Positions 44,411 through 57,915 of a stretch of 64,000 bases of DNA are shown in pieces. The DNA is from Pseudomonadota bacterium (GTDB lineage Bacteria; Pseudomonadota; Gammaproteobacteria; Steroidobacterales; Steroidobacteraceae). The notes below the pieces were generated by a model. That model saw nothing but the letters and a program-made list of their open reading frames with translations. It did no database searches and was not told the origin of the DNA. The position numbers were made by a program, and so were the translations under genes. Numbering within the stretch: the first letter of the stretch is position 1; each line of letters begins with the position of its first letter. The stretch covers positions 7,511-71,510 of the forward strand of contig JAJYDK010000014.1 of NCBI GenBank assembly GCA_021777555.1. Direction: 5' to 3'.

Positions 44411-44893
44411 CTACCTGGCGATGGTGCTGGTGCGTGCGATCTTCTTCTGCAGCTGGATGATGCCGTACACCAATGCCTCGGCGGTCGGCGGGCAGCCGGG
44501 CACGTAGACATCGACCGGCACGATGCGATCGCAGCCACGCACGACCGCGTAGGAATAGTGGTAGTAGCCGCCGCCGTTGGCGCAAGAGCCCATGGAGATC
44601 ACCCAGCGGGGCTCGGCCATCTGGTCATAGACCCGGCGCAGCGCGGGCGCCATCTTGTTGACCAGGGTGCCGGCGACGATCATCACGTCGGACTGGCGGG
44701 GGCTCGGACGGAACACCACGCCGAAGCGGTCGAGGTCGTAGCGCGAGGCTCCCGCGTGCATCATCTCCACCGCGCAGCAGGCCAGGCCGAAGGTCATCGG
44801 CCACAGTGACCCGGTGCGGGCCCAGTTGAGCAGGTTGTCGACCTGGGTGGTGAGAAAACCCCGCTGGGCGAAACCTTCGGGCTCTTGTGTCAA
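44411..44893 (-). CDS. nuoB: NADH-quinone oxidoreductase subunit B
   Basis: 160 residues from TTG 44893, which overlaps the nuoA stop (TTGA); no ATG exists before the conserved core. The N2 cluster ligands are Cys-Cys-Ala-Val-Glu-Met-Met, Gly-Ser-Cys-Ala-Asn-Gly-Gly-Gly and Pro-Gly-Cys-Pro-Pro-Thr-Ala-Glu. It hands electrons to quinone. Length fits NuoB of other proteobacteria. Confidence 0.95.
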   Translation of the reverse strand: MTQEPEGFAQRGFLTTQVDNLLNWARTGSLWPMTFGLACCAVEMMHAGASRYDLDRFGVVFRPSPRQSDVMIVAGTLVNKMAPALRRVYDQMAEPRWVISMGSCANGGGYYHYSYAVVRGCDRIVPVDVYVPGCPPTAEALVYGIIQLQKKIARTSTIAR

Positions 44894-45258
44894 TCCCACT
44901 CGAGCGCCCCTTTCTTCCACTCGTAGATGAATCCCACGGTCAGGATGCCGAGGAACACGACCATGGCGATGAGGCCCGCGACCCCGATGCTCCCGAGGGC
45001 CACCGCCCAGGGGAAGAGAAATACGATCTCGAGGTCGAAGACGATGAACAGGATGCAGACGAGGTAGTAGCGCACGTCGAACTTCATGCGGCTGTCCTCG
45101 AATGCCTCGAAGCCGCACTCGTACGGCGAGAGCTTCTCGCGATCTTTCGGATTGCGGGAGAAGAAGCGTCCGATGACCGAGCCCAGGGTCATCATCACCA
45201 GCGCCAAGGCCGTGGCGATGGCGAGGAAAATGAGGATCGGCAGGTAATTGGTCAACAT
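44890..45258 (-). CDS. nuoA: NADH-quinone oxidoreductase subunit A
   Basis: 122 residues from ATG 45258, three membrane helices. The conserved loop [12 protein letters not shown] and the following Phe-Asp-Val-Arg-Tyr-Tyr-Leu-Val, [11 protein letters not shown] are intact; this loop lies at the quinone tunnel. First gene of the nuo operon, 95 bases downstream of tRNA-Leu. A TACAAT box (minus strand over 45328-45333) about 70 bases upstream could start a nuo transcript, though no good -35 was found. Confidence 0.96.
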   Translation of the reverse strand: MLTNYLPILIFLAIATALALVMMTLGSVIGRFFSRNPKDREKLSPYECGFEAFEDSRMKFDVRYYLVCILFIVFDLEIVFLFPWAVALGSIGVAGLIAMVVFLGILTVGFIYEWKKGALEWD

Positions 45259-45352
45259 GCTGTCATCCGGTGCGCAAAGCAACGGTCAAAGAGCGGCCTT
45301 CCGGCCAGCATCCACCCGAAGCCGCGCATTGTATCAGCGCAAGAAGACGTTT

Positions 45353-45437
45353 TGGTGCCGACGGTCGGATTCGAACCGACACGCCTCGCGGCGCTAGCCC
45401 CTCAAGCTAGTGTGTCTACCAATTCCACCACGTCGGC
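45353..45437 (-). tRNA. tRNA-Leu, anticodon GAG
   Basis: 85 nt including an encoded CCA end (45353-45355). The acceptor stem GCCGACG (from 45437) pairs with CGTCGGC before ACCA. The anticodon stem CTAGC/GCTAG encloses the 7-base loop TTGAGGG with anticodon GAG, which reads CTC and CTT. A long variable arm of about 14 bases marks a class II tRNA, and GGTTCGAATCC is a normal T arm. It lies between secG and nuoA, the same place as in many Gammaproteobacteria. Confidence 0.97.
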
Positions 45438-45471
45438 AACGTTACTACTACTCTCGGGCGCGGACCCGCCA

Positions 45472-45831
45472 TCACTTCGGGGGCGTCTGCGCCGGACCCG
45501 CCGGCTTGCCCGCCGGCCCTTGCGGCGCGCCCGCCACGGGCGCCTTCGCGCCGGCCGCCTGGCCCGCCAGGTCGAGGATCGTCTTGGGCTGCTCGTGGGC
45601 GCGCGTGCTGAGATATGTCAACGCCACGCTGTTGAGCATGAAAATGGCGGCGAAGATCGCCGTCGCGCGTGAGAGCGCGGTGCTCGCGCCCCGGGCGCCG
45701 AACACCGTGCCGGAAGCGCCGGCGCCAAAGCCCGCCCCTGCATCCGCACCCTGGCCGTGCTGCAACAGCACGAGCGCGACGACGCAGACGCCGGAGACGA
45801 CCTGAACGATGAGCAATACTGCATGCAGCAT
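45472..45831 (-). CDS. secG: preprotein translocase subunit SecG
   Basis: 119 residues from ATG 45831. Two membrane helices (about residues 2-22 and 50-72) flank a Gly/Ala-rich loop containing Leu-Leu-Gln-His-Gly-Gln-Gly-Ala-Asp-Ala-Gly-Ala, the SecG family signature. The C-terminus is a flexible Ala/Pro/Gly-rich tail, as often in SecG. It assists SecYE in protein export. It follows tpiA with a 14-base gap and precedes tRNA-Leu. Confidence 0.94.
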   Translation of the reverse strand: MLHAVLLIVQVVSGVCVVALVLLQHGQGADAGAGFGAGASGTVFGARGASTALSRATAIFAAIFMLNSVALTYLSTRAHEQPKTILDLAGQAAGAKAPVAGAPQGPAGKPAGPAQTPPK

Positions 45832-45844
45832 ATTGAGAACCAAA

Positions 45845-46603
45845 TCACCTAGACCCGGCCGCAGCCAGGATCGCGAGAAACTCTTCCGCGTTGAGCGACG
45901 CGCCACCGATCAGGCCGCCATCGACATCCGGCTGGTCGAACAACTCCGCGGCGTTGCCCGCCTTGACGCTTCCGCCGTAGAGGATGCGGGTCGCCATGGC
46001 GATTTTAGCATCCCGGGCGCCAATGCGCTCACGGATGAACGCATGCACCACCTCGGCCTGCTCGGGTGTCGCGCTGCGTCCCGTGCCGATGGCCCATACG
46101 GGCTCATACGCGATCACGGCGGATTCCAACGCGCTCACCCCGCACAGCTCCAGCACGACGTCCAGCTGCCGCGCGATCACTTCCTCGGTGCGCCCCGCCT
46201 CGCGATCGGAGAGCTGCTCACCGACACACAAAATCGGCACCAGCGCCCTCGCCTGAGCCGCGGCGAACTTGCGCGCCACGAGCTGATCGCTCTCGTGGTA
46301 GACCCAGCGTCGCTCCGAGTGGCCGACGATCACGTGCCCGCAGCCGACGTCCTTGAGCATGGCCGCGGAGACCTCGCCCGTGAACGCGCCCTGCGCCTCG
46401 GCGCACACATCCTGCGCGCCCAGGCCGATCGGCCCATCGCGCAGCAGGCGGCCCACCTCCTGCAGGTACACGAAGGGCGGACACACCAGGCACTGCGCGA
46501 TCGAGCGATCCGGGTACCTGGACAGCAGTTCTTCGATGAGACGCGCGTTATCCACGCGCGTTCCGTGCATCTTCCAGTTTCCGGCAACGATGGGACGACG
46601 CAT
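45845..46603 (-). CDS. tpiA: triosephosphate isomerase
   Basis: 252 residues, normal TIM-barrel length. Active-site residues are visible: Asn-Trp-Lys-Met near the N-terminus, His in Gly-His-Ser-Glu-Arg-Arg (residue about 95), the catalytic Glu in Ala-Tyr-Glu-Pro-Val-Trp-Ala-Ile-Gly-Thr-Gly, and the phosphate loop Gly-Gly-Ser-Val. It interconverts dihydroxyacetone phosphate and glyceraldehyde 3-phosphate in glycolysis. In the conserved glmM-tpiA-secG order. Confidence 0.97.
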   Translation of the reverse strand: MRRPIVAGNWKMHGTRVDNARLIEELLSRYPDRSIAQCLVCPPFVYLQEVGRLLRDGPIGLGAQDVCAEAQGAFTGEVSAAMLKDVGCGHVIVGHSERRWVYHESDQLVARKFAAAQARALVPILCVGEQLSDREAGRTEEVIARQLDVVLELCGVSALESAVIAYEPVWAIGTGRSATPEQAEVVHAFIRERIGARDAKIAMATRILYGGSVKAGNAAELFDQPDVDGGLIGGASLNAEEFLAILAAAGSR

Positions 46604-46675
46604 GACCCGACCTCGAACGGGGGCGCGATCATAGCGGCGGGAAGCGGACCGCGCAATGCGGACTTGACCCCACGG

Positions 46676-48010
<1,335 letters not shown>

Positions 48011-48120
48011 TTTCCAAACCTCACCCGAGACCCTCCGTCACAAAGGCGATGAGCCCCAGGAAACCCTGCAGGGACGGACTCGCGGCGTCCCGGGAAAATC
48101 CGCTCAAGGAAGCGGTGCGG

Positions 48121-48960
48121 TCATCGGGGCGTAGGATAACCGACGGCGTCGAGAATCTTCAGCGCGTCCACCGTCGCGGCCACATCGTGCACCCGCAGGA
48201 TCCGTGCGCCATTCATCGCGGCGATGAGGGCGGCGGCGACGCTGCCCTGGAGGCGCCCTTCGGGCGGCCTTCCCGTGAGCGCGCCGATCATCGATTTGCG
48301 GGACAGGCCGGCGAGCACGGGCATTGCGTCCGTGGTCAATTCGCCGAGGTGGCGCAGCAGCGCGAGGTTGTGCTCGAGCGTCTTGCCGAAGCCGAATCCC
48401 GGATCGAGAACGATGCGCTCGCTCGAGATGCCCGCAGCGCGGCAGGCTTCGACACGCGCCGCGAGGAACTGGCGGACTTCGCCCACCACGTTCCGATAAT
48501 GAGGGGAGTGCTGCATGGTGCGCGGCTCGCCCTGCATGTGCATCAGGCAAACCGCACAACCGGAGGCGAGCGCGGCCTCGAGCGCGCCGGGCTCCCGCAG
48601 GGCCCACACGTCGTTGATCAAGTCCGCGCCGGCGGCGCCCGCCGCCCGGATGACTTCGGGCTTGCTGGTATCGATCGAAATGATGGCCCGCGTGACCGGG
48701 CGCAGCCGCTCCACGACCGGGATCACCCTGCGCAGCTCCTCCTCGGCGGCGACCGGCCGGGCGCCGGGGCGCGTGGATTCTCCGCCGATGTCGATGATGG
48801 CGGCGCCTTCCTCGACAAGCTCGATGCCGCGCGCCACCGCATCCTCGAGATCGAAGAAATGCCCACCGTCGGAAAAGGAGTCCGGCGTGACGTTCAGGAC
48901 CCCCATGACCACCGGACGTGCGAGATCGAGCGTCCGGGTGCCGCAGCGCAGCGGCGACAT
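48121..48960 (-). CDS. folP: dihydropteroate synthase
   Basis: 279 residues. Condenses p-aminobenzoate with dihydropterin pyrophosphate in folate synthesis and is the target of sulfonamides. Gly-Val-Leu-Asn-Val-Thr-Pro-Asp-Ser-Phe-Ser-Asp-Gly-Gly (residue about 20-33), Gly-Gly-Glu-Ser-Thr-Arg-Pro-Gly-Ala, Leu-Ile-Asn-Asp-Val-Trp and Asp-Pro-Gly-Phe-Gly-Phe-Gly-Lys are the expected pterin and PABA site motifs. Two bases separate it from the ftsH stop, so it is translated with ftsH. A 110-base gap to glmM holds no evident gene. Confidence 0.96.
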   Translation of the reverse strand: MSPLRCGTRTLDLARPVVMGVLNVTPDSFSDGGHFFDLEDAVARGIELVEEGAAIIDIGGESTRPGARPVAAEEELRRVIPVVERLRPVTRAIISIDTSKPEVIRAAGAAGADLINDVWALREPGALEAALASGCAVCLMHMQGEPRTMQHSPHYRNVVGEVRQFLAARVEACRAAGISSERIVLDPGFGFGKTLEHNLALLRHLGELTTDAMPVLAGLSRKSMIGALTGRPPEGRLQGSVAAALIAAMNGARILRVHDVAATVDALKILDAVGYPTPR

Positions 48961-48962
48961 GC

Positions 48963-50882
48963 CTACCCGGCCGGAGAGCCCAGCGGCGGCGACGCCCCCG
49001 CGACCGGCCCGCTCGCCGGCGGCATCGGCGGCCGGTGATTGGACATGGAGTCATCCCATCCGGCGGGCGGCTTCGGCGTGCGCCCCGCCATGATGTCCTT
49101 CAGCTGCTCTTCCTCGATGGTCTCATACTTCATGAGCGCATCGGCCATGGCGTGCAGCTTCTCGAGCGCGGCGGTGAGGATCTCTCTCGCGTGCTTGTAG
49201 TTGATTTCGATGACCCGGCGCACTTCCTCGTCGATGGCGTGCGCGGTCACATCGGAGACCTGCTTGTGCTGGGTGACGCTGCGGCCGAGGAATACCTCGC
49301 CGGTCTCCTCGGAGTAGGTGAGCGGCCCCAGCTTGTCCGACAGGCCCCACTTGGTGACCATGTTGCGCGCCAGCTCCGTGGCCCGCTCGATGTCGTTCGA
49401 GGCTCCGGTGGTGACCGATTCGGGCCCGAAGATCAGCTCCTCGGCGATGCGTCCGCCGAAGAGCGTCGCGATGGTGCTCTCCAGACGGCGCTTGGACAAG
49501 CTGTAGCGGTCCTGCTCGGGCAGGAACTGCGTCACCCCAAGGGCGCGTCCCCGCGGGATGATGGTCACCTTGTACACCGGATCGTGCTCCGGCACGCTCA
49601 TGCCGACGATCGCGTGACCGGCCTCGTGGAAGGCCGTCATGCGCTTCTCGTCCTCGGTCATCACCATCGAGCGCCGCTCGGCGCCCATCAAGATCTTGTC
49701 CTTGGCGCGCTCGAACTCGTCCATGCCGACGATGCGCTTGTTGCTGCGGGCGGCGAACAGCGCCGCCTCGTTCACGAGATTCGCGAGATCGGCGCCCGAG
49801 AACCCCGGGGTGCCGCGCGCGATCAGCGCGGGTTTCACGTCATCTGCCAGAGGCACGCGCCGCATGTGCACGCGCAGGATCTGCTCGCGCCCCCTCACAT
49901 CCGGCAGCGGCACCACGACCTGCCGGTCGAAGCGGCCCGGCCGCAGCAGCGCCGGATCGAGCACGTCCGGCCGGTTGGTCGCGGCAATGACGATGATGCC
50001 CTCATTGCCCTCGAAGCCGTCCATCTCGACGAGCAGCTGATTGAGGGTCTGCTCCCGCTCATCGTGCCCGCCGCCGAGGCCCGCGCCCCGGTGACGGCCC
50101 ACCGCATCGATCTCATCGATGAAGATGATGCAGGGGGCGTGCTTCTTGGCCTGCTCGAACATGTCGCGCACGCGCGAGGCGCCCACGCCGACGAACATCT
50201 CGACGAAGTCGGAGCCCGAGATCGTGAAGAACGGCACCTTGGCCTCGCCCGCGATGGCGCGCGCGAGCAGCGTCTTGCCGGTGCCCGGGGAGCCGACCAT
50301 CAGCACACCCTTGGGGATCTTGCCGCCGAGCTTCTGGAATTTTCCCGGGTCCTTGAGGAAGTCGACGATCTCGCCGACCTCCTGCTTGGCCTCGTCCACG
50401 CCCGCCACGTCGGCGAAGGTGACACTCACCTGGTCCTCACCCAGCAGGCGCGCGCGGCTCTTGCCGAAGGACATCGCGCCGCGTCCGCCGGAGGCTCCCT
50501 GCATCTGCCGGAGCATGTAGGCGAACACGAAGATCAGCACCAGGACCGGCAGCAGCTGGATGAACACCTGCTCGAGGAATCCTTCCTCCTTCGGCGGGCG
50601 ACCGGAGATGTCGACGTTGTACTTCTCCAGGGTCCCGATGAGCGCGGTGTAATCGGTCTCCGGATTGAAGGTCTTGAATTGCTTGTGGTTCTTCAGCGTG
50701 CCGAAAAGCTCGGTGCCCTGGAAGGTCACGGAGTTGACCTGATTGGTCTGCACGTCGTTGAGGAACGCGGAGTACGACAGCGCCTCGGGCTGGTTCGTCG
50801 TCGGCACGTAGCGGCTGAATACCAGCAGCAGCACCACGACGATGCCTACCCAGAGGATGATGTTCTTGGTCAGATCGTTCAT
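48963..50882 (-). CDS. ftsH: ATP-dependent zinc metalloprotease FtsH
   Basis: 639 residues. Two N-terminal membrane helices (about 6-24 and 105-125) flank a periplasmic domain. The AAA+ ATPase follows, with Walker A Gly-Ser-Pro-Gly-Thr-Gly-Lys-Thr (about 195), the pore motif Phe-Val-Gly-Val-Gly and Walker B Ile-Ile-Phe-Ile-Asp-Glu-Ile-Asp. The zinc protease centre is His-Glu-Ala-Gly-His (about 418). The Pro/Gly/Ala-rich tail is variable. FtsH degrades membrane proteins and regulators such as LpxC and sigma-32. It is 31 bases after rlmE. Confidence 0.97.
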   Translation of the reverse strand: MNDLTKNIILWVGIVVVLLLVFSRYVPTTNQPEALSYSAFLNDVQTNQVNSVTFQGTELFGTLKNHKQFKTFNPETDYTALIGTLEKYNVDISGRPPKEEGFLEQVFIQLLPVLVLIFVFAYMLRQMQGASGGRGAMSFGKSRARLLGEDQVSVTFADVAGVDEAKQEVGEIVDFLKDPGKFQKLGGKIPKGVLMVGSPGTGKTLLARAIAGEAKVPFFTISGSDFVEMFVGVGASRVRDMFEQAKKHAPCIIFIDEIDAVGRHRGAGLGGGHDEREQTLNQLLVEMDGFEGNEGIIVIAATNRPDVLDPALLRPGRFDRQVVVPLPDVRGREQILRVHMRRVPLADDVKPALIARGTPGFSGADLANLVNEAALFAARSNKRIVGMDEFERAKDKILMGAERRSMVMTEDEKRMTAFHEAGHAIVGMSVPEHDPVYKVTIIPRGRALGVTQFLPEQDRYSLSKRRLESTIATLFGGRIAEELIFGPESVTTGASNDIERATELARNMVTKWGLSDKLGPLTYSEETGEVFLGRSVTQHKQVSDVTAHAIDEEVRRVIEINYKHAREILTAALEKLHAMADALMKYETIEEEQLKDIMAGRTPKPPAGWDDSMSNHRPPMPPASGPVAGASPPLGSPAG

Positions 50883-50913
50883 TGCCTATGCACGCTACAC
50901 CAAGCGCAAGTCC

Positions 50914-51543
50914 TTAGCCAATAGATCGAAACTCTCTCGCCAATAGATAGACCTCGGGGCTGCGGGCGCGAGAGGCGGCAGGCTTCACCAGCTTCACCTT
51001 GGCGAAGCGGCTCCTGGCATCGCGCAGCAGCGCATCGAAGCCTGCGCCCTGAAAGACCTTGATCAGGGCGCCGCCCCCCGCCTTCAAGGCCCGCCCGCCC
51101 ATATCGAGCGCGAGTTCCGCCAGATACATCGAGCGGGGCTGATCGACGGCGTCGATGCCGCTCATCGAGGGGGCCATATCCGAGAGCACCCAATCGACCT
51201 GCCGCTCGGGAAGCAGCCCCAGGATTTGATCGAAAACCGCCTGCTCGCGGAAGTCTCCCTGGATGAATTCCACGCCTTCGAGCGGCTCCATCGCCAGGAT
51301 ATCGGTGGCGATCACCCGGCCGCTGCGCCCGAGCCGACGACGCACGTACTGGCTCCAGGCGCCAGGGGCCGAACCCAGATCGAGGCAGATCGCGCCCGGT
51401 TTGAGCATCTTTTCCCGCAAATCGATCTCTTCCAGCTTGAAGACCGCGCGCGACCGCCACCCCTGCGCCTGCGCGCGCTGCACGAATGGGTCGGAGAAGT
51501 GCTCCTGCAGCCAGCGACCGCTGCTCTTGGACCGTTTAGCCAT
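50914..51543 (-). CDS. rlmE: 23S rRNA 2'-O-ribose U2552 methyltransferase RlmE (FtsJ)
   Basis: 209 residues from ATG 51543; the larger frame upstream is antisense to yhbY. The SAM site reads Cys-Leu-Asp-Leu-Gly-Ser-Ala-Pro-Gly-Ala-Trp-Ser-Gln-Tyr. The catalytic K-D-K-E set is represented by an N-terminal Lys, Ser-Asp-Met-Ala-Pro, Ile-Lys-Val-Phe-Gln-Gly and a C-terminal Glu in Ser-Pro-Glu-Val-Tyr. It methylates U2552 in the ribosomal A-loop and is heat-inducible in E. coli. The rlmE-ftsH order is widely conserved. Confidence 0.95.
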   Translation of the reverse strand: MAKRSKSSGRWLQEHFSDPFVQRAQAQGWRSRAVFKLEEIDLREKMLKPGAICLDLGSAPGAWSQYVRRRLGRSGRVIATDILAMEPLEGVEFIQGDFREQAVFDQILGLLPERQVDWVLSDMAPSMSGIDAVDQPRSMYLAELALDMGGRALKAGGGALIKVFQGAGFDALLRDARSRFAKVKLVKPAASRARSPEVYLLAREFRSIG

Positions 51544-51585
51544 TAGGGATCTATCAAAGGCGTCATAGCCTGTAGAATTCGGCGG

Positions 51586-51897
51586 ATGTCCATCGCCCTC
51601 ACTCTTTCCGATCGCCAGCGCCACTATCTGCGCGGCCTCGCCCATCCGCTGAAGCCCGTCATCCGGCTCGGCAATGCCGGTCTGACCGAAGCGGTCGCCT
51701 CGGAGACCGCACGGGCGCTGAAGGACCACGAGCTGATCAAGGTCAAGGCCCCGGGCGGCGACCGTGAGGCGCGTGATGCGCTGTTCGCGGACCTTTCGCA
51801 TCGCACCGGAAGCGCTCTGGTCTACCGCATCGGCAACGTCGCGGTACTCTACCGGCCCCGCGCCGATCTGCCGAAGATCGTCATCCCGGACGAATGA
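51586..51897 (+). CDS. yhbY: ribosome assembly RNA-binding protein YhbY (CRM domain)
   Basis: 103 residues, a single CRM domain. Leu-Lys-Pro-Val-Ile-Arg-Leu-Gly-Asn-Ala-Gly-Leu-Thr-Glu contains the GxxG RNA-binding loop. It binds pre-50S particles. It is divergent from rlmE (42-base gap) and convergent with greA (28-base gap), so two ribosome-maturation genes share the divergent promoter region. The only complete plus-strand gene in this part of the window. Confidence 0.93.
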   Translation: MSIALTLSDRQRHYLRGLAHPLKPVIRLGNAGLTEAVASETARALKDHELIKVKAPGGDREARDALFADLSHRTGSALVYRIGNVAVLYRPRADLPKIVIPDE

Positions 51898-51925
51898 GGC
51901 GCACGGCCATCGGCCCCGGATCGCC

Positions 51926-52395
51926 TCACTCGAACCGCACCACCACGATCTCGTACGAGCGCACCCCTCCGGGGGCGGTGACATCCACCACGTCGCCTTC
52001 GGACTTGCCGACCAGCGCACGCGCGATCGGCGAGCTGATCGAGATCCTGCCGGCGCTGATGTCCGCCTCGTCCTCGCCCGCCACCTGATAGACGACCCGG
52101 TTGCCCTCCTCGTCCTCGAGCTCGACCACCGCCCCGAACACCACCCTGCCGCTGTTGGTCAGTTTGCTTGGATCGATGATCTCGGCGTTCGCGAGCTTGC
52201 CCTCGATGTCACGGATCCGCCCCTCGATGAAGCTCTGCTGCTCGCGGGCGGCATGATACTCGGCGTTCTCGGACAGGTCACCGTGGCTACGCGCCTCGGC
52301 GATCGCCTTGATGACGTTGGGACGGGCCTCGCTCTTGAGGCGCTTGAGCTCGGCGCGCAGCGCTTCCGCGCCGCGCAAGGTCATGGGAGTGCGTT

Positions 52396-52399
<4 letters not shown>
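51926..52399 (-). CDS. greA: transcription elongation factor GreA
   Basis: 157 residues. The N-terminal coiled coil has the acidic tip needed to enter the polymerase secondary channel (Asp-Leu-Ser-Glu-Asn-Ala-Glu-Tyr, about residues 41-48). The C-terminal globular domain ends Gly-Gly-Val-Arg-Ser-Tyr-Glu-Ile. It rescues stalled RNA polymerase by stimulating RNA cleavage. The start overlaps the carB stop (ATGA), as in many proteobacteria. Confidence 0.96.
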
Positions 52400-55623
<3,224 letters not shown>

Positions 55624-55636
55624 GAAATGCTCTCTA

Positions 55637-56818
55637 TCAGCGTGTGGTGGCTTGCGCCCGCGCCTGCCCTTCCGCCTCGCGCAGCTTCTCCTGCAGGCGG
55701 CGCAGCATCAGCTGAACGAAGCGCTCGAACAGCGGCTTGACGTCGTGGGGGCCGGGACTCGCCTCGGGGTGTCCCTGGAAGCCGAATACGGGCCGGTCCT
55801 TGAATGCGAGGCCCTGAAGCGAGCCGTCGAACAGGGAGCGGTGGGTGGGCAGCACGTTGGCCGGCAGAGTCGACTCATCGACCGCAAAGCCGTGGTTCTG
55901 GCTGGTGATGAGCACCCGGCCGGTCTCGAGGTCCTGCACCGGATGGTTGGCGCCGTGGTGGCCGAATTTCATCTTCAGCGTGCGCGCGCCGCTGGCAAGC
56001 CCGAGGATCTGGTGTCCCAGGCAGATGCCGAAGACCGGAATGTCGGTCTCGAGGAATGCCCGTGTCGCATGGATGGCGTACTCGCAGGGCTCGGGATCGC
56101 CCGGGCCGTTCGAGAGGAAAATTCCATCGGGCGCGAGCGCGAGCGCCTCCTGCGCCGAGGTCTCCGCGGGCACCACGGTCATGCGGCAGCCGAAGTCGGC
56201 GAGCAGGCGCAGGATGTTGCGCTTGATGCCGAAGTCGTAGGCAACCACGTGCAGGCGCTGGTGCGAGCGCAGCGGACGCGGATTCTCCGGCCAGACACTG
56301 CCATCGTTCCACTGGTAGCTGCGCTTGGTCGTGACCACCTTGGCGAGATCCATGCCCTTCAATCCGGGAAAGCGGCCCGCCGCCTTGATGGCGGCGGTCT
56401 CGTCGGCCTTCTCGCCGGTCATGATGCAGCCGGCCTGCGCGCCGCTTTGGCGCAGGATCCGCGTCAGACGCCGCGTGTCGATTCCGGCGATCGCAACGAC
56501 CCGCCCGCGCTCGAGGAATTCCCCGAGTGACTCGTTGGCGCGCCAGTTGCTCGCCCGCAGCGGCAGATCGCGGATGACCAGGCCTGCGGCGTACACCTGA
56601 CCCGACTCGAGGTCCTCGGGAGTGGTGCCGGTGTTGCCGATGTGCGGACAGGTGAGCGTGACGATCTGGCGGGCATATGACGGGTCGGTGAGGATTTCCT
56701 GATAGCCCGTCAACGCGGTGTTGAAAACGACTTCGCCCGTGGTGTTGCCTTTGGCACCGATCGACTGGCCGCGGAAGATGGTGCCATCCGCCAGCGCCAG
56801 CACTGCGGGTACGCTCAC
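55637..56818 (-). CDS. carA: carbamoyl-phosphate synthase small subunit
   Basis: 393 residues from GTG 56818, preceded by AGAGGA; the longer frame reaching 56935 reads through a leader region. The class I glutamine amidotransferase triad is visible: [10 protein letters not shown] (nucleophilic Cys near residue 265) with later His-Pro-Glu-Ala-Ser-Pro-Gly. It supplies ammonia from glutamine to CarB. The GTG overlaps the TGA of a small leader ORF (GTGA), which may couple carA translation to it. Confidence 0.95.
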   Translation of the reverse strand: MSVPAVLALADGTIFRGQSIGAKGNTTGEVVFNTALTGYQEILTDPSYARQIVTLTCPHIGNTGTTPEDLESGQVYAAGLVIRDLPLRASNWRANESLGEFLERGRVVAIAGIDTRRLTRILRQSGAQAGCIMTGEKADETAAIKAAGRFPGLKGMDLAKVVTTKRSYQWNDGSVWPENPRPLRSHQRLHVVAYDFGIKRNILRLLADFGCRMTVVPAETSAQEALALAPDGIFLSNGPGDPEPCEYAIHATRAFLETDIPVFGICLGHQILGLASGARTLKMKFGHHGANHPVQDLETGRVLITSQNHGFAVDESTLPANVLPTHRSLFDGSLQGLAFKDRPVFGFQGHPEASPGPHDVKPLFERFVQLMLRRLQEKLREAEGQARAQATTR

Positions 56819-57009
56819 TTCGATGAATCCTCTCTTTTCAGATTGGTTGTCGTTTTCGGCCGATCGCCCTCGGGCGTTCGCGCGGCGCGCTCGCCGCCCG
56901 CGAGACACTCGAGCCGGTGATGCGCAGATATACAAAGCGGGAGGCGTTCCAGTGAACGACCTCCCGCCTTGCGTGGACTAACCCGCACACGAATCGGACT
57001 AACCCGCAC
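56815..57009 (-). CDS. possible Arg-rich leader ORF overlapping the carA start
   Basis: A 64-codon frame from GTG 57009 (or GTG 56988) that ends in TGA 56815-56817, overlapping carA GTG 56816-56818. It contains about a dozen Arg codons and encodes an Arg-Val-Ser-Pro repeat that comes from the in-frame 21-bp tandem repeat. No Shine-Dalgarno is seen, and Arg-rich frames are common in high-GC DNA, so this may be chance. If real, it would be a leader peptide for an operon that feeds arginine synthesis. Confidence 0.3.
   Translation of the reverse strand: MRVSPIRVRVSPRKAGGRSLERLPLCISAHHRLECLAGGERAARTPEGDRPKTTTNLKREDSSK
56937..56967 (-). terminator. hairpin in the dapB-carA gap (terminator or carA attenuator)
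   Basis: GCGGGAGG (56937-56944) pairs with CCTCCCGC (56960-56967). Inside it GTTC (56946-56949) pairs with GAAC (56954-56957) around a 4-base loop. On the minus strand it is followed by CTTTGTATAT, a weak T-rich stretch. It lies 119 bases before carA and 139 after dapB, so it could end the dapB transcript or attenuate carAB. Confidence 0.5.
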
Positions 57010-57016
57010 ACGGATC
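56975..57016 (-). repeat. two 21-bp tandem repeats in the carA leader
   Basis: Copies at 56975-56995 and 56996-57016 share GGACTAACCCGCACACG and differ at a single base (AATC versus GATC at the end). The unit is exactly seven codons long in the leader ORF frame. It might be a protein-binding site pair, for example for an arginine or pyrimidine regulator, but it is not an ARG box by sequence. Confidence 0.7.
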
Positions 57017-57105
57017 AGGCCGAAATTTTACGGGGCCGGGCCCCGGGTGTCCATGGAAAATTCCGGCGGCCGGAAGTTGCACGAGACCGCAGAGAATGTT
57101 GTAAC

Positions 57106-57915
57106 TTATTGATTATAAAAGAGAATATCCCGCATGGCATAGCGGCCCGCCGGCTGGCGGGCAAGCCACAGCGCGGCCCTGAGCGCGCCCCGCGCGAATA
57201 TCGCCCGATCGCTCGCCCGATGTCCGAGCGTGAGCCGCTCTCCGGGCCCGGCGAACCAGACCTCGTGTTCCCCGACGATGTCTCCACCGCGGATGACGGC
57301 GAAGCCGATCTCTCCCTGCCTGCGTGGTCCTGCCCGGTTGACGCTCGCGCCCGCCGCCTCCGCGAGGGGCAGGCCCCGCCCCTCGGCTGCCGCGCGGCCG
57401 AGGGCAAGCGCCGTGCCCGAAGGCGCATCCCGTTTCATGCGGTGGTGGGCCTCGATGATCTCGATATCGAACTGCGGCGGCAAGGCCCGCGCCGCGGTGC
57501 GAACCAGCTCGGCGAGCAACGTCACCGCGAGGCTGGTGTTGGGTGCGACCAGCAGCGCGATCTCCTTCGCGGCGGCCTCCAACTCGGCCTCGGTGAGTTC
57601 GGCTGCAAAGCCCGTCGTCCCGATGAGCAGCGGCTTGCCTGCCGCGCGGCAGGCGGCAAGATTCGCTCCGGTGGCCTGAGGCTGCGAGAAATCGATGGCG
57701 ACGTCGGCCTCGGCCAAGGCGCTTGCCAGGTCATCGGTCACGATGAGGCCCGAGGCGGTCCCCGCCGGCTCCCCGGCGTCCCTTCCCACGCTCGGACTGT
57801 GCCGCGAGGTCACCGCGCCCGTGATCGTAAGGTCGGCAAACTCCGCCGCCGAGCGCAGCAGCGCCTGACCCATGCGGCCGGTGATCCCGATGATGACTGC
57901 GCGCACGCGAGACAT
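57106..57915 (-). CDS. dapB: 4-hydroxy-tetrahydrodipicolinate reductase
   Basis: 269 residues. The NAD(P)H loop is Ile-Gly-Ile-Thr-Gly-Arg-Met-Gly (residues about 8-15). The catalytic motif is Glu-Ala-His-His-Arg-Met-Lys-Arg-Asp-Ala-Pro-Ser-Gly-Thr-Ala (about 155-169). It makes tetrahydrodipicolinate for lysine and peptidoglycan. Its ATG shares one base with the dnaJ stop (TGATG), placing it at the end of the chaperone operon. A perfect TATAAT on the minus strand (57117-57112) lies in its last codons and could serve carAB, but no -35 was found. Confidence 0.96.
   Translation of the reverse strand: MSRVRAVIIGITGRMGQALLRSAAEFADLTITGAVTSRHSPSVGRDAGEPAGTASGLIVTDDLASALAEADVAIDFSQPQATGANLAACRAAGKPLLIGTTGFAAELTEAELEAAAKEIALLVAPNTSLAVTLLAELVRTAARALPPQFDIEIIEAHHRMKRDAPSGTALALGRAAAEGRGLPLAEAAGASVNRAGPRRQGEIGFAVIRGGDIVGEHEVWFAGPGERLTLGHRASDRAIFARGALRAALWLARQPAGRYAMRDILFYNQ

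Noticed and set aside
57112-57117. Perfect TATAAT on the minus strand at the end of dapB as the carAB promoter
   Set aside because: The six bases are dapB codons and no -35-like hexamer was found at 16-18 bases. Noted only as a possibility.
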